DNA of 64,000 nucleotides from Pseudoflavonifractor phocaeensis. GTDB lineage: Bacteria; Bacillota; Clostridia; Oscillospirales; Oscillospiraceae. Positions 34,737 through 43,013 of this stretch are shown here, piece after piece. The notes beneath the pieces were generated by a model. It saw only the letters and a program-made list of their open reading frames with translations, searched no databases and had not been told where the DNA came from. The DNA lies in the NCBI RefSeq assembly GCF_021531375.1, contig NZ_JADYTU010000001.1, positions 62,001 through 126,000 of the forward strand, given 5' to 3'. Position 1 is the first letter of the stretch. Each line of letters starts with the position of its first letter. Both the position numbers and the translations under genes were made by a program.

Positions 34737-35374
34737 GGGGACACCATCTCCTCTGCCAGTGCCCGCAGAGTCCGGGCGGCCGCCTGAATGTCAGGCTGGG
34801 CGTAGAGGGCGGATACCACCGCCACCCCGCAGATCCCGCTGCCTGCCAATCTGGAAATGTTCTGCGTACCGATGCCTCCAATGGCCACCACGGGGATGTC
34901 CACAGCGGCGCAGATGTCCTTCAGCCGCTCGTAGGGCAGAGCGCCCACATTGTCCTTGGTGCCCGTGGGGAACACCGCCCCCGCTCCCAGGTAGTCGGCT
35001 CCGGCCTCCTGGGCCCGGAGGGCCTCCTCCACACTGTGGGCGGATACGCCCAGGATCTTGTCCGGCCCCAGCAGGGCCCGGGCGCGGCCGGCCTCCAGGT
35101 CCTCCTGGCCCACATGGACACCGTCGGCGCCGATCTCCAGCGCCAGCTCCACGTCATCGTTGACGATGAGGGGGACCCGGTACCGGCGGCACAGCTCCTT
35201 CAGTTCCAGCGCCTCTGCCCGGAAGGCCTCCCGGTCCAGGTGCTTTTCCCGAATCTGGACCATGGTGGCGCCCCCTTTCAGGGACTGCTCCACCTGCCAA
35301 GCCAGGGTGTGCCCCCCCAGCCAGGTCCGGTCGGTGACGGCGTACAGCAGCAGGTCTTGTTTAGCACAGTTCAT
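34733..35374 (-). CDS. thiE: thiamine-phosphate synthase
   Basis: ThiE joins HMP-PP and thiazole phosphate. The 213-residue TIM barrel carries the family motifs ATMVQIREKHLDREAF, PLIVNDDVELALEIGADGVH, HVGQEDL, LGVSAHSVEEA, YLGAGAVFPTGTKDN and VVAIGGIGTQN. ATG 35374 lies inside the 3' end of thiM (14-base overlap), giving translational coupling. Its stop overlaps the start of the degraded HAD gene. Confidence 0.95.
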   Translation of the reverse strand: MNCAKQDLLLYAVTDRTWLGGHTLAWQVEQSLKGGATMVQIREKHLDREAFRAEALELKELCRRYRVPLIVNDDVELALEIGADGVHVGQEDLEAGRARALLGPDKILGVSAHSVEEALRAQEAGADYLGAGAVFPTGTKDNVGALPYERLKDICAAVDIPVVAIGGIGTQNISRLAGSGICGVAVVSALYAQPDIQAAARTLRALAEEMVSP

Positions 35375-36182
35375 ATTTGGCTCCCTTCTCCAGCGTCTGG
35401 CCGTCCATGTGATAGATGGCGTCGATGATGCGATTGCGGTAGGTGGCGTTGCCCTCGTAGAGGGCCAGATGGCTCCAGCCGATCTCCCCTGCCAGCCCCA
35501 TGGAGGCCACGGCGGCGGCGGCAGCCTCCAGCTCGCTGCCCCGATTGGCGGCCAGGTAGGCGGCGGTGAGGCCGGAAAGCTGGCAGCCGGCGCCGGTAAC
35601 CCGGCCCATCTCCGGCCGGCCGTTGCGGATGACATAGCACCGCCTGCCGTCGGATACCAGGTCAATGGCCCCGGTGATGGCCACGATGGATCCCAGCCGT
35701 GAGGCGGCGGCTTTGGCAAAGGACACCCCGTCCTCCAGCCGATCTTCCGTCACCGCGTCCGCCTCGTCGGCGTCCACCCCCCGGGAGCGGATAGACAGCT
35801 GAGAGAGAGCCTTGATCTCGGAGATGTTGCCCCGGATGACGGTGAAGGGAAGTTCATGGATCAGGGTCTGGGCCGACCGGGTCCGGGTGAGGCTGGCCCC
35901 CGTACCCACCGGGTCCAGTACCATTGGGCGTCCCAGGGCGGCCGCACGCTTCCCCGCGGCCAGCATGGCGGGCAGGGTGCGCTGGTTCAGGGTCCCGATG
36001 TTGAGGTTCAGCCCGGCGCAGAGGGCGGTGACGTCCTCCACCTCCTGAATGTCGTCGGACATGATGGGGCTGGCCCCGCAGGCCAGCAGGATATTGGCCA
36101 CGTCGTTGACGGTGACGTAGTTGGTGATGCTGTGGATGAGGGGAGCGGCCTTGCGGACGTTCTCCAGACAGAGGCCAAACAC
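35361..36182 (-). CDS. thiM: hydroxyethylthiazole kinase
   Basis: ThiM phosphorylates the thiazole alcohol salvaged from thiamine. The 273-residue ribokinase-fold protein begins MFGLCLENVRKAAPLIHSIT and continues NYVTVNDVANILLACGASPIM. It has VLDPVGTGASLTRT and the catalytic VTGAGCQLSGLTAAYLA motif. The start is GTG 36182, with AGGAGG 9 bases upstream. It is first in the operon, directly behind the TPP riboswitch. Confidence 0.95.
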   Translation of the reverse strand: MFGLCLENVRKAAPLIHSITNYVTVNDVANILLACGASPIMSDDIQEVEDVTALCAGLNLNIGTLNQRTLPAMLAAGKRAAALGRPMVLDPVGTGASLTRTRSAQTLIHELPFTVIRGNISEIKALSQLSIRSRGVDADEADAVTEDRLEDGVSFAKAAASRLGSIVAITGAIDLVSDGRRCYVIRNGRPEMGRVTGAGCQLSGLTAAYLAANRGSELEAAAAAVASMGLAGEIGWSHLALYEGNATYRNRIIDAIYHMDGQTLEKGAKYELC

Positions 36183-36210
36183 GGTGAAATTCCTCCTTTG
36201 CCGGGGTAAA

Positions 36211-36257
36211 TCGTAAAAAACGCGGGACGTCTTGTGTGTAAGAAAGACGTTCCCGCG
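36211..36257 (-). terminator. expression-platform terminator of the TPP riboswitch
   Basis: On the minus strand CGCGGGAACGTCTT and AAGACGTCCCGCG pair, with one bulged base, and are followed by TTTTTT, just before the thiM ribosome site. Confidence 0.85.
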
Positions 36258-36277
36258 GTAAATCGGACCGAAAAAAC

Positions 36278-36366
36278 TATCTCCCTACGTTGGCATTACC
36301 CAAATCAGGTCACAGGTCGAAGCGCCCAGCTTCCTCTCAGCCCGTTTGCGAGCTCCCTTGTTTTGC
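36278..36366 (-). promoter_or_regulatory. TPP riboswitch (THI element)
   Basis: On the minus strand GGGAGCTCGC leads into ACGGGCTGAGAGGAAG, then GACCTGTGACCTGATTTGGG, and TAATGCCAACGTAGGGAG. These are the conserved CUGAGA and ACCUG...GAU...GGGUAAUGCCAGCGUAGGGA blocks of the thiamine-pyrophosphate aptamer. With the terminator downstream it should shut off the thi operon when TPP is abundant. Confidence 0.95.
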
Positions 36367-36398
36367 CGTCACATCCCGGATCTGACGGTTTGCACCAT

Positions 36399-36427
36399 AT
36401 TATAATCCCGCCCCAAGGAGATTGCAA
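36399..36427 (-). promoter_or_regulatory. thi operon promoter
   Basis: On the minus strand TTGCAA (36427-36422), 17 bases, then TATAAT (36404-36399), about 35 bases ahead of the riboswitch. Confidence 0.8.
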
Positions 36428-36547
36428 GATTTTCTCGAATGAGGTATGCTAACAGCAAGAAAAAACAGAGTCTGGCCGGACGTGAGAACGAAAATGCGGC
36501 GGTCCGTGTTCCAGACAGCGGAGCAAGTGATGAAGGGAGAATGACCC

Positions 36548-36943
36548 ATGACCGACCAGGAACTGGTACAGCGTGCCTTTGCCATGCACGAATTTTCTTA
36601 TGTGCCCTACTCCAAATTTCCGGTGGGTGCGGCCCTGCTGTGCGCCGACGGGACGGTATTCACCGGCTGTAACGTGGAGAACGCGGCCTTCGGCTCCACC
36701 ATCTGCGCCGAGCGCACCGCCCTGCTCAAAGCCATCAGCGAAGGGCACCGGGACGACTGGACAGCCATCGCCATCGCGGGGCAGGGAGAGGACTACTGCT
36801 GGCCCTGCGGCGCCTGCCGCCAGATGCTCTATGAGTTTGCCCCGGAGCTCCGGGTGCTGGCGGCCCGGGGGGACGGCTCCTTCCAGACGGTCCCGCTGTC
36901 CCGGCTGCTGCCCCATGGCTTCGGACCGAAGTCGCTGGTGTAA
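36548..36943 (+). CDS. cdd: cytidine deaminase
   Basis: This is a zinc-dependent pyrimidine salvage enzyme of 131 residues. It has the substrate-side SKFPVGAALLCADGTVFTG, the zinc/catalytic motif ENAAFGSTICAERTAL (Cys and Glu), and the second pair PCGACRQML. An AAGGGAGA site lies before ATG 36548. It starts divergently from the thi operon promoter and is followed by DUF378. Confidence 0.95.
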   Translation: MTDQELVQRAFAMHEFSYVPYSKFPVGAALLCADGTVFTGCNVENAAFGSTICAERTALLKAISEGHRDDWTAIAIAGQGEDYCWPCGACRQMLYEFAPELRVLAARGDGSFQTVPLSRLLPHGFGPKSLV

Positions 36944-37021
36944 GAGCAAAAATTTTTTGTATAAAAAATGCGGCCTTGGATAAGCTATCCCTGTAAAGCC
37001 AATCCAAGGAGGTAATCTGAC

Positions 37022-37234
37022 GTGGTGATGGACAGAATCGCCCTGACCCTGCTGATCATCGGCGGGCTGAACTGGGGCAGCGTAGGCCTGTTCCAGTTCG
37101 ATCTGGTGGCCTTTGCCTGCGGCGGGTCCGGCAGTATGATCAGCCGGGTGGTCTATACCCTGGTGGGGCTGTCCGCGATATGGTGCGTCTCCCTGCTCTT
37201 CCGGGACAAGGACCCGGTGGAGGAACGGAGCTGA
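37022..37234 (+). CDS. DUF378 small membrane protein
   Basis: The 70-residue protein has two hydrophobic helices and the family signature ALTLLIIGGLNWGSVGLFQFD followed by VYTLVGLSAIW. Function of the family is unknown. GTG 37022 has AAGGAGG 9 bases upstream; ATG 37028 would be 15 bases away. A terminator follows, separating it from pstS. Confidence 0.9.
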   Translation: MVMDRIALTLLIIGGLNWGSVGLFQFDLVAFACGGSGSMISRVVYTLVGLSAIWCVSLLFRDKDPVEERS

Positions 37235-37277
37235 ACCCGGACAGTGAGACCGCAGCAATCAAATAGAGCGAAAATGG

Positions 37278-37306
37278 GCCCGGCATGGAGACATGCCGGG
37301 CTTTTC
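37278..37306 (+). terminator. terminator before the pst operon
   Basis: GCCCGGCATG, loop, CATGCCGGGC, then TTTT. Confidence 0.85.
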
Positions 37307-37322
37307 CCTGCCCAATTTGAAT

Positions 37323-37389
37323 TTTACATGGCATTTTACAAAGAGTTAACACGGCGGTTGTTTTGCATTTTACAAAGGCTTTTTATACT
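37323..37389 (+). promoter_or_regulatory. PhoP-box array and -10 of the pst-pho operon
   Basis: Repeats of TT(T/A)ACA start at 37323, 37335, 37346 and 37369, with a degenerate TTGTTT at 37358. The start-to-start steps are 12, 11, 12 and 11 bases. A TATACT -10 lies at 37384-37389 with no ordinary -35. This is the layout of PhoP-activated promoters in Bacillus, where direct TTAACA-like repeats occupy the -35 region. Confidence 0.75.
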
Positions 37390-37448
37390 GGGTACCGTAA
37401 ACCAAAACATAAAAACAAATGCGGAACATGCAAAAAGGAGTACGTAAC

Positions 37449-38336
37449 ATGAAAAAACTGACTTGCCTGGGCCTGACCCTTGCCATGGCCCTGTCCCTTC
37501 TGGCCGGCTGCGGCGGCGGTAACACCGCTGCCCCCTCTGACAACGGCGGCAACGCCGGCGCCAGCCAGTCCACTACTGCCCCCGCCGATACCAAGCTGAG
37601 CGGCGCCGTGTCCACCAACGGTTCCACGTCCATGGAGAAGGTCATCCTGACCCTGAACGAGCAGTTTGGCATCGACAACCCCGACGTCAAGGTTTCCTAT
37701 GATCCCACCGGCTCCGGCACCGGCATCGAGGCCGCCAAGAACGGCACTGCTGATATCGGCCTGTCCTCCCGCGGTCTGAAGGACGAGGAAAAAGCCGCCG
37801 GCCTGAAGGAGACAGTCTTGGCGCTGGACGGCATCGCCGTCATTGTCAACGCGGATTCCGCCGTGGCCGACCTGACCGTGGAGCAGATCGCACAGATCTT
37901 TACCGGCGAGATCACCAACTGGTCCGAGGTGGGCGGCGCCGACAGCGAGATCGCCTGCATCGGACGTGAGGGCGGTTCCGGTACCCGGGACGGTTTCGAG
38001 TCCATCACCGGAACCAAGGACAAGTGTGTCCTGGCCCAGGAACTGACCTCCACCGGCGCTGTGATCGAGGCGGTCAAGAACAATCCCCAGGCCATCGGCT
38101 ACGCCTCCCTCTCCGCCGTTGAGGGCAAGGACGGCATCAAGGCCATCACTGTGGGCGGCGTGGCCTGCACCGAGGACACTGTCCTGGACGGGACCTACGC
38201 CATCCAGCGCCCCTTCGTTCTGGTGACCAAGGAGGGCGAGCCCCTGAGCGAGGCTGCCCAAGCCTACTTCAATTGGGCCACCTCCTCCGCCGCCTCTGAG
38301 CTGATCCGCTCCGCCGGCGCGGTGCCCGTGGCCTGA
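37449..38336 (+). CDS. pstS: phosphate-binding lipoprotein PstS
   Basis: This is the extracytoplasmic phosphate receptor of the high-affinity Pst transporter. A lipoprotein signal ends LSLLAGCGGG. Phosphate-binding motifs are TNGSTSMEKVILTLNEQF, SYDPTGSGTGIEAAKNGTADIGLSS (read as two blocks), and IGREGGSGTRDGFESI. The length is 295 residues. ATG 37449, 8 bases after AAAGGAG, is chosen over upstream in-frame starts. A hairpin after the stop probably raises pstS mRNA relative to the rest of the operon. Confidence 0.96.
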   Translation: MKKLTCLGLTLAMALSLLAGCGGGNTAAPSDNGGNAGASQSTTAPADTKLSGAVSTNGSTSMEKVILTLNEQFGIDNPDVKVSYDPTGSGTGIEAAKNGTADIGLSSRGLKDEEKAAGLKETVLALDGIAVIVNADSAVADLTVEQIAQIFTGEITNWSEVGGADSEIACIGREGGSGTRDGFESITGTKDKCVLAQELTSTGAVIEAVKNNPQAIGYASLSAVEGKDGIKAITVGGVACTEDTVLDGTYAIQRPFVLVTKEGEPLSEAAQAYFNWATSSAASELIRSAGAVPVA

Positions 38337-38355
38337 ACCGCCTGAACCAACGCAG

Positions 38356-38383
38356 AGCCCCCGCCCCCACCGGGACGGGGGCT
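38356..38383 (+). other. intercistronic hairpin pstS-pstC
   Basis: AGCCCCCG and CGGGGGCT pair around a 12-base loop. A T tract is lacking, so partial attenuation or mRNA stabilisation is more likely than full termination. Confidence 0.55.
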
Positions 38384-38426
38384 GTTCCCCTACCAATGGG
38401 GGACGGAGAAGAAAGGAGTGTTTTCA

Positions 38427-39368
38427 GTGGCAAGTGAGAAGATCATGGAGCGGCCCACCCCCGTCTCCTCCGCCGGAGAAGATACGGGAAACCGTCTGCG
38501 CCGAAGCCGGGAGGCCATGGAGTTTGGATTCCAGACCCTGTTTCTGCTGTGTGGCTTCGTGTCGGTGGCCTGTGTACTCTTTATCTGCCTCTATCTTATT
38601 GTCTCCGGGCTGCCTGCCATTCTGGAGATCGGCGTCACCGACTTTCTCTTTGGGACGGAGTGGGCCGGAAGGCAGGATAAGTTTGGCATCCTGCCCTTTA
38701 TTCTCACTTCGGTGGCGGGTACCGCCGGCGCGGTGCTGGTGGGCGTTCCGGTGGGTGTCCTCACCGCCCTGTTTCTGGCCAAGGTGGCTCCGGACGCGGT
38801 GGCCCGGGTTATCCGCACGGCTGTAGAGCTGCTGGCAGGTATCCCCTCCATCGTCTATGGACTGGTGGGCATGATCGTGCTGGTTCCCGCCATCCAGCGG
38901 GCGTTCCAGCTGTCCTCCGGCGCCTGCCTGCTGGCGGCCATCGTGGTGCTGGCCATCATGATCCTGCCCTCTATCATCAACGTGGCAGAGACCTCCCTCC
39001 GGGCCGTCCCAAAAGAATATGAGGAGGCGAGTCTGGCCCTGGGGGCCACCCACATCGAGACCATCTTCCGGGTGACCCTCCCCGCCGCCCGCTCCGGCGT
39101 GGCCACCGCCATCGTCCTGGGCGTGGGCCGGGCCATCGGAGAGGCTATGGCCATTATCATGGTGTCAGGCAACGTGCCCAACATGCCCGACAGTTTGTTC
39201 ACCCCGGTGCGGTTTCTGACCACCGCCATCGCCTCCGAGATGTCCTACGCCTCGGTGGGCTCTTTGTGGCAGCAGGCCCTGTACTCCGTGGGCCTGGTCC
39301 TGTTCCTGTTTATCATGCTCATCAACGTGATCCTTAATTTGTTCATCAAGCGCAAGAAGGAGGGCTAA
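38427..39368 (+). CDS. pstC: phosphate ABC transporter permease PstC
   Basis: The 313-residue permease has six hydrophobic segments. The MetI-like coupling region is EEASLALGATHIETIFRVTLPAA, followed by GVGRAIGEAMAIIMVSGN. GTG 38427 (ASEKIMERPTP) follows AAAGGAG by 8 bases; another GTG at 38418 is inside the ribosome site. It pairs with PstA, encoded 3 bases downstream. Confidence 0.95.
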   Translation: MASEKIMERPTPVSSAGEDTGNRLRRSREAMEFGFQTLFLLCGFVSVACVLFICLYLIVSGLPAILEIGVTDFLFGTEWAGRQDKFGILPFILTSVAGTAGAVLVGVPVGVLTALFLAKVAPDAVARVIRTAVELLAGIPSIVYGLVGMIVLVPAIQRAFQLSSGACLLAAIVVLAIMILPSIINVAETSLRAVPKEYEEASLALGATHIETIFRVTLPAARSGVATAIVLGVGRAIGEAMAIIMVSGNVPNMPDSLFTPVRFLTTAIASEMSYASVGSLWQQALYSVGLVLFLFIMLINVILNLFIKRKKEG

Positions 39369-39371
39369 GAG

Positions 39372-40220
39372 ATGGAACAGCTTTCTCTGAGACGCCGTCT
39401 CTACGACCGGGGCCTGCGGGCCCTGCTATACCTGTGCGGAGCCCTGGTGTGCGCCCTGCTGGTCTTCCTGATCGGCTACATCTTTGTCCGGGGCCTGCCC
39501 CGGGTCACCTGGGAACTGGTGTCCACCCAGAGCAGTATGATCCGGGGGACCATCGGCATCCTGCCCCACATTGCAAGCACGATTTACATTATCCTGGTGT
39601 CCATGGTCATCGTCCTGCCCCTGGGTGTGGGAGCGGCCATCTATCTGACGGAATACGCCTCCAACCGCAGACTGGCCGGGCTCATCGAGTTTGCCGCCGA
39701 GACCCTCACCGGCATCCCCTCCATCATTTTCGGCCTGGTGGGCATGATGATCTTTATCTATACCCTGGGGCTGAAGGCGGGGGTGCTGGCCGGCGGTCTG
39801 ACCCTGGTGGTCATGATCCTGCCCACCATCATCCGCACCACCCAGGAGTCCCTGAAGACCGTGCCTCAGAGCTACCGGGAAGGGGCTTTGGGCCTGGGCG
39901 CGGGAAAGTGGCACATGATCCGCACCGTGGTGCTGCCCAATGCCGTGGACGGCATCGTCACCGGCTGTATCCTGGCCATCGGGCGCATCGTGGGGGAGTC
40001 CGCCGCCCTGCTGTTTACCGCCGGCTTCGGCACGGTGCTGTACAGCTTCAAAGAGGCTCTCACCAATTCCTCTGCAACCCTGACTCTGGCCCTGTACCTC
40101 TACGCCAACGAGCGGGGGGAGACCGACGTGGCCTTTGCCATCGCCGCCATTCTGATGATCCTTACCCTGCTTATCAACCTGGCCGCCAAACTGGCGGGCG
40201 GAAAGCTGAGGCAGAAGTAA
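39372..40220 (+). CDS. pstA: phosphate ABC transporter permease PstA
   Basis: The 282-residue permease has six hydrophobic segments, ETLTGIPSIIFGLVGMMIF, and the coupling loop YREGALGLGAGKWHMIRTVVLP. The last codon is followed by TAA, which is the first triplet of the MITE-like element at 40218. The insertion therefore sits exactly at the gene end and either replaced the native stop or trimmed the tail. The C-terminus (AKLAGGKLRQK) looks normal in length. Confidence 0.95.
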   Translation: MEQLSLRRRLYDRGLRALLYLCGALVCALLVFLIGYIFVRGLPRVTWELVSTQSSMIRGTIGILPHIASTIYIILVSMVIVLPLGVGAAIYLTEYASNRRLAGLIEFAAETLTGIPSIIFGLVGMMIFIYTLGLKAGVLAGGLTLVVMILPTIIRTTQESLKTVPQSYREGALGLGAGKWHMIRTVVLPNAVDGIVTGCILAIGRIVGESAALLFTAGFGTVLYSFKEALTNSSATLTLALYLYANERGETDVAFAIAAILMILTLLINLAAKLAGGKLRQK

Positions 40221-40479
40221 ATTTTAGTTTATGGATGTATTATGGGGCGTCGGGGACGCCGCCCCCTACGCACGGTTTACAATATGGCTTCGTAGGGGGC
40301 GGCCTCTGGACGCCCCGCCCGTAGGGCGGCCCCTTGGGGCCGCCGCCAAAATGGCAGCCGTCGGACGGCGGGGGACGATTCCCCCCGTCGGGGGGAAATG
40401 GCCGAAGGCCAAAAGGGGGAGGGATAAGCCCCCGCCCTACCAAGCCCTCACCCTACATGAAACGATAAACTAAAATTTA
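40218..40479 (+). mobile_element. MITE-like element, copy 2 (262 bp), between pstA and pstB
   Basis: Perfect 15-bp ends: TAAATTTTAGTTTAT and ATAAACTAAAATTTA. The GC-rich interior is full of palindromes (GGGGCGTCGGGGACGCC, GCCGTCGGACGGC, GGGGGACGATTCCCCCC) and almost identical to copy 3. The ribosome site of pstB lies 13 bases beyond the right end, so the operon is interrupted without loss of coding sequence. Confidence 0.85.
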
Positions 40480-40511
40480 TCCGACAAACCAATTAAAAGG
40501 AGTTTGACGAT

Positions 40512-41270
40512 ATGGAAGAAGCTATCCTCTCCGCCCGGGGACTGAACCTGTACTATGGAGAGAACCATGCATTGAAAGATATTATGATCGATCTTCCGGA
40601 GCGGAAGATCACTGCGCTCATCGGCCCCTCGGGCTGCGGAAAATCCACCTTTCTGCGTACCATTAACCGGATGAACGACCTGATCCCCGGAGTGAGGATC
40701 ACCGGCTCCTTTACCTACCGTGGGCAGGAGATCTACACCCCCGGCCGGGACGTGACCAGCCTGCGGAAGAATATCGGCATGGTGTTCCAGAAGCCCAATC
40801 CCTTCCCGATGTCCATCTATGATAACGTGGCCTACGGCCCCCGGACCCACGGTATCCGCAGCAAGGTGAAGCTGGATGAGATCGTGGAGGAATCGCTCCG
40901 GGGCGCGGCTATCTGGGACGAGGTGAAGGACCGGCTGAAAAAGTCGGCCCTGGGCCTGTCCGGCGGCCAGCAGCAGCGGCTGTGCATCGCCCGGGCCTTG
41001 GCGGTGAAACCAGATGTGCTGCTGATGGACGAGGCCACCTCTGCACTGGACCCCATTTCCACGTCCAAAATAGAAGACCTTGCCTCGGAACTGAAAAAGG
41101 ATTACACTATTATCATGGTGACCCATAATATGCAGCAGGCCGCCCGTATCTCGGACCATACGGCTTTTTTCCTGCTGGGGGAGCTGGTGGAGTTCGGCGA
41201 CACCGAGCAGATCTTCTCCATGCCCAGGGACAAGCGGACCGAGGATTACATCACGGGGAGGTTTGGCTGA
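40512..41270 (+). CDS. pstB: phosphate ABC transporter ATP-binding protein PstB
   Basis: The 252-residue ATPase has Walker [10 protein letters not shown] near residue 38, the Q-loop [21 protein letters not shown] typical of PstB, signature [18 protein letters not shown], Walker [14 protein letters not shown] and the H-loop VTHNMQQA. An AAAGGAG site lies after the MITE. The stop is adjacent to the phoU start. Confidence 0.97.
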   Translation: MEEAILSARGLNLYYGENHALKDIMIDLPERKITALIGPSGCGKSTFLRTINRMNDLIPGVRITGSFTYRGQEIYTPGRDVTSLRKNIGMVFQKPNPFPMSIYDNVAYGPRTHGIRSKVKLDEIVEESLRGAAIWDEVKDRLKKSALGLSGGQQQRLCIARALAVKPDVLLMDEATSALDPISTSKIEDLASELKKDYTIIMVTHNMQQAARISDHTAFFLLGELVEFGDTEQIFSMPRDKRTEDYITGRFG

Positions 41271-41271
41271 T

Positions 41272-41913
41272 ATGAGAAACACCTTTCAGGAACAGCTGGA
41301 GCAGTTGAATGTGGAGCTGATCAAAATGGGGGCCTTGTGCGAGGAGGCAATCTCCGCCGCCACCAAGGCCTATCTGGAGGGCGACCGGGAGCTGGGCAAA
41401 CGGACTGGCCGGCTGGAGCAGGAGATCGACAACAAAGAGCGGGACATCGAGGGCCAGTGCATGAAGCTGCTGCTGCGCCAGCAGCCGGTGGCCGGGGACC
41501 TGAGGACCGTGTCCGCCGCCATGCGGATGATCTCCGACATGGAGCGCATCGGGGATCAGGCGCTGGATATTGCGGAGATCGCCCGGGATATTGCCCCCAA
41601 CCATCTGGAGAGCCGTACCCCGATGGAGGAGATGGCACGGGAGGCCATCGGCATGGTCACCGACAGCGTGGACTCCTTTGTCCGGGGAGACCTGACCCTG
41701 GCCCACCGTGTCATCGCCCGGGACGACCGGGTAGACCGGCTGTTCCTCCAGATACGCGGGGAACTGACCGGCCTCATCGCCGCGGGAGAGGACGGCTCGG
41801 TGTGTCTGGATATGCTGATGATCGCCAAGTATTTCGAGCGCATCGGAGACCACGCCTGCAACATCGCCCAGTGGGTGGAGTACGCCCTGACCGGGCAGTA
41901 CGAAGAGGATTAA
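41272..41913 (+). CDS. phoU: phosphate signalling protein PhoU
   Basis: PhoU links the Pst transporter to the PhoR kinase and dampens signalling when phosphate is plentiful. The 213-residue helical protein contains both PhoU repeats, visible as RMISDMERIGDQALDIAEIA and MIAKYFERIGDHACNIAQWV. These carry the conserved E/D-xxx-D metal-cluster pattern. ATG 41272, 10 bases after GGGGAGG, is chosen; the upstream TTG is less likely. Confidence 0.95.
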   Translation: MRNTFQEQLEQLNVELIKMGALCEEAISAATKAYLEGDRELGKRTGRLEQEIDNKERDIEGQCMKLLLRQQPVAGDLRTVSAAMRMISDMERIGDQALDIAEIARDIAPNHLESRTPMEEMAREAIGMVTDSVDSFVRGDLTLAHRVIARDDRVDRLFLQIRGELTGLIAAGEDGSVCLDMLMIAKYFERIGDHACNIAQWVEYALTGQYEED

Positions 41914-42039
41914 AAGACCCGGCGGAACACCTGCAGGGGCACGCGGCATGGGTAAAACAGCAGAGCTTTCAACGGCTGCGAAGTGAAGCGGACGTCCGGC
42001 ATGACACGGACGGAGCGGAATGGAGTTTGTGAGAACGAG

Positions 42040-42717
42040 ATGATTTATATTCTGGAGGACGACGCCAGCATCCGAAAGCTGGTAGTTTATACCCTGAACA
42101 GCCAGGGGATGGAGGCGGAGGGATTTGAGCGGCCCTCCCAGTTTTGGAGCGCCCTGGAAGGAAAAAAGCCCGACCTGGTCCTGCTGGATATCATGCTGCC
42201 CGAGGAGGATGGCCTGCAGGTGCTGAAGCGGCTTCGGGCCGATCCCGCCATGCGCAAGCTGCCCGTCCTCATGCTCACCGCCAAAAGCACCGAGTATGAC
42301 AAGGTGCTGGGACTGGACCAGGGTGCGGACGACTATATCGCCAAGCCCTTCGGCATGATGGAGCTGATGGCCAGGATCCGCACCGCCCTGCGCCATGCCG
42401 GCCAGAGCGGAGAAGAGGGCGGAAGCGTCTACCGGGTGGGTTCGCTCCTGGTGGACCCGGAACGCCATATCGTCCGGGACGGGGACCGGGAGGTCGCTCT
42501 GACGCTGAAGGAATTCCAGCTGCTGTGCCTGCTGCTGGAGCGGCGGGGCGCGGTGTTTACCCGGGACCAGTTGCTCAACACCATTTGGGGCTATGAGTTT
42601 GACGGCGCCAGCCGTACCGTGGACGTGCATATCCGCACCCTGCGGCAGAAACTGGGGAACTCGGGCAACTGTATCGAGACCGTGCGGGGCATCGGCTATA
42701 AGATTGCCGGGGAGTGA
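42040..42717 (+). CDS. phoP: PhoP-type response regulator (OmpR family)
   Basis: The 225-residue regulator has a receiver domain with the acidic pair ILEDD near residue 5, the phospho-accepting Asp in LVLLDIMLPEEDG near residue 51, and Lys in YIAKPFG. A winged-helix DNA-binding domain follows (LTLKEFQLLCLLLERRGAVFTRDQLL; RTVDVHIRTLRQKL). ATG 42040 begins exactly where the receiver domain normally starts; its ribosome site is weak. The likely target is the Pho-box array at 37323-37374. Confidence 0.9.
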   Translation: MIYILEDDASIRKLVVYTLNSQGMEAEGFERPSQFWSALEGKKPDLVLLDIMLPEEDGLQVLKRLRADPAMRKLPVLMLTAKSTEYDKVLGLDQGADDYIAKPFGMMELMARIRTALRHAGQSGEEGGSVYRVGSLLVDPERHIVRDGDREVALTLKEFQLLCLLLERRGAVFTRDQLLNTIWGYEFDGASRTVDVHIRTLRQKLGNSGNCIETVRGIGYKIAGE

Positions 42718-42726
42718 GCCAAAGGA

Positions 42727-42988
42727 TAAATTTTAGTTTATGGATGTATTATGGGGCGTCGGGGACGCCGCCCCCTACGCACGGTTTACAATATGGCTTC
42801 GTAGGGGGCGGCCTCTGGACGCCCCGCCCATAGGGCGGCCCCAAGGGGCCGCCGCCAAAATGGCAGCCGTCGGACGGCGGGGGACGATTCCCCCCGTCGG
42901 GGGGAAATGGCCGAAGGCAAAAAGGGGGAGGGATAAGCCCCCGCCCTACCAAGCCCTCACCCTACATGAAACGATAAACTAAAATTTA
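42727..42988 (+). mobile_element. MITE-like element, copy 3 (262 bp), between phoP and phoR
   Basis: Same 15-bp ends, length and orientation as copy 2, with only a handful of base differences (for example GGCCCCAAGGGGCC for GGCCCCTTGGGGCC). It starts 9 bases after the phoP stop and ends 11 bases before the phoR ribosome site. Confidence 0.85.
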
Positions 42989-43013
42989 CCCACAACATAA
43001 AAAGGAGCCTGTT

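Noticed and set aside
40231-40473. 80-codon open frame repeated inside each MITE-like copy
   Set aside because: The frame begins MDVLWGVGDAAPYARF in all copies, but the sequence is palindromic DNA read through, has no ribosome site, and is altered by the 27-base difference in copy 1 without selection for frame.
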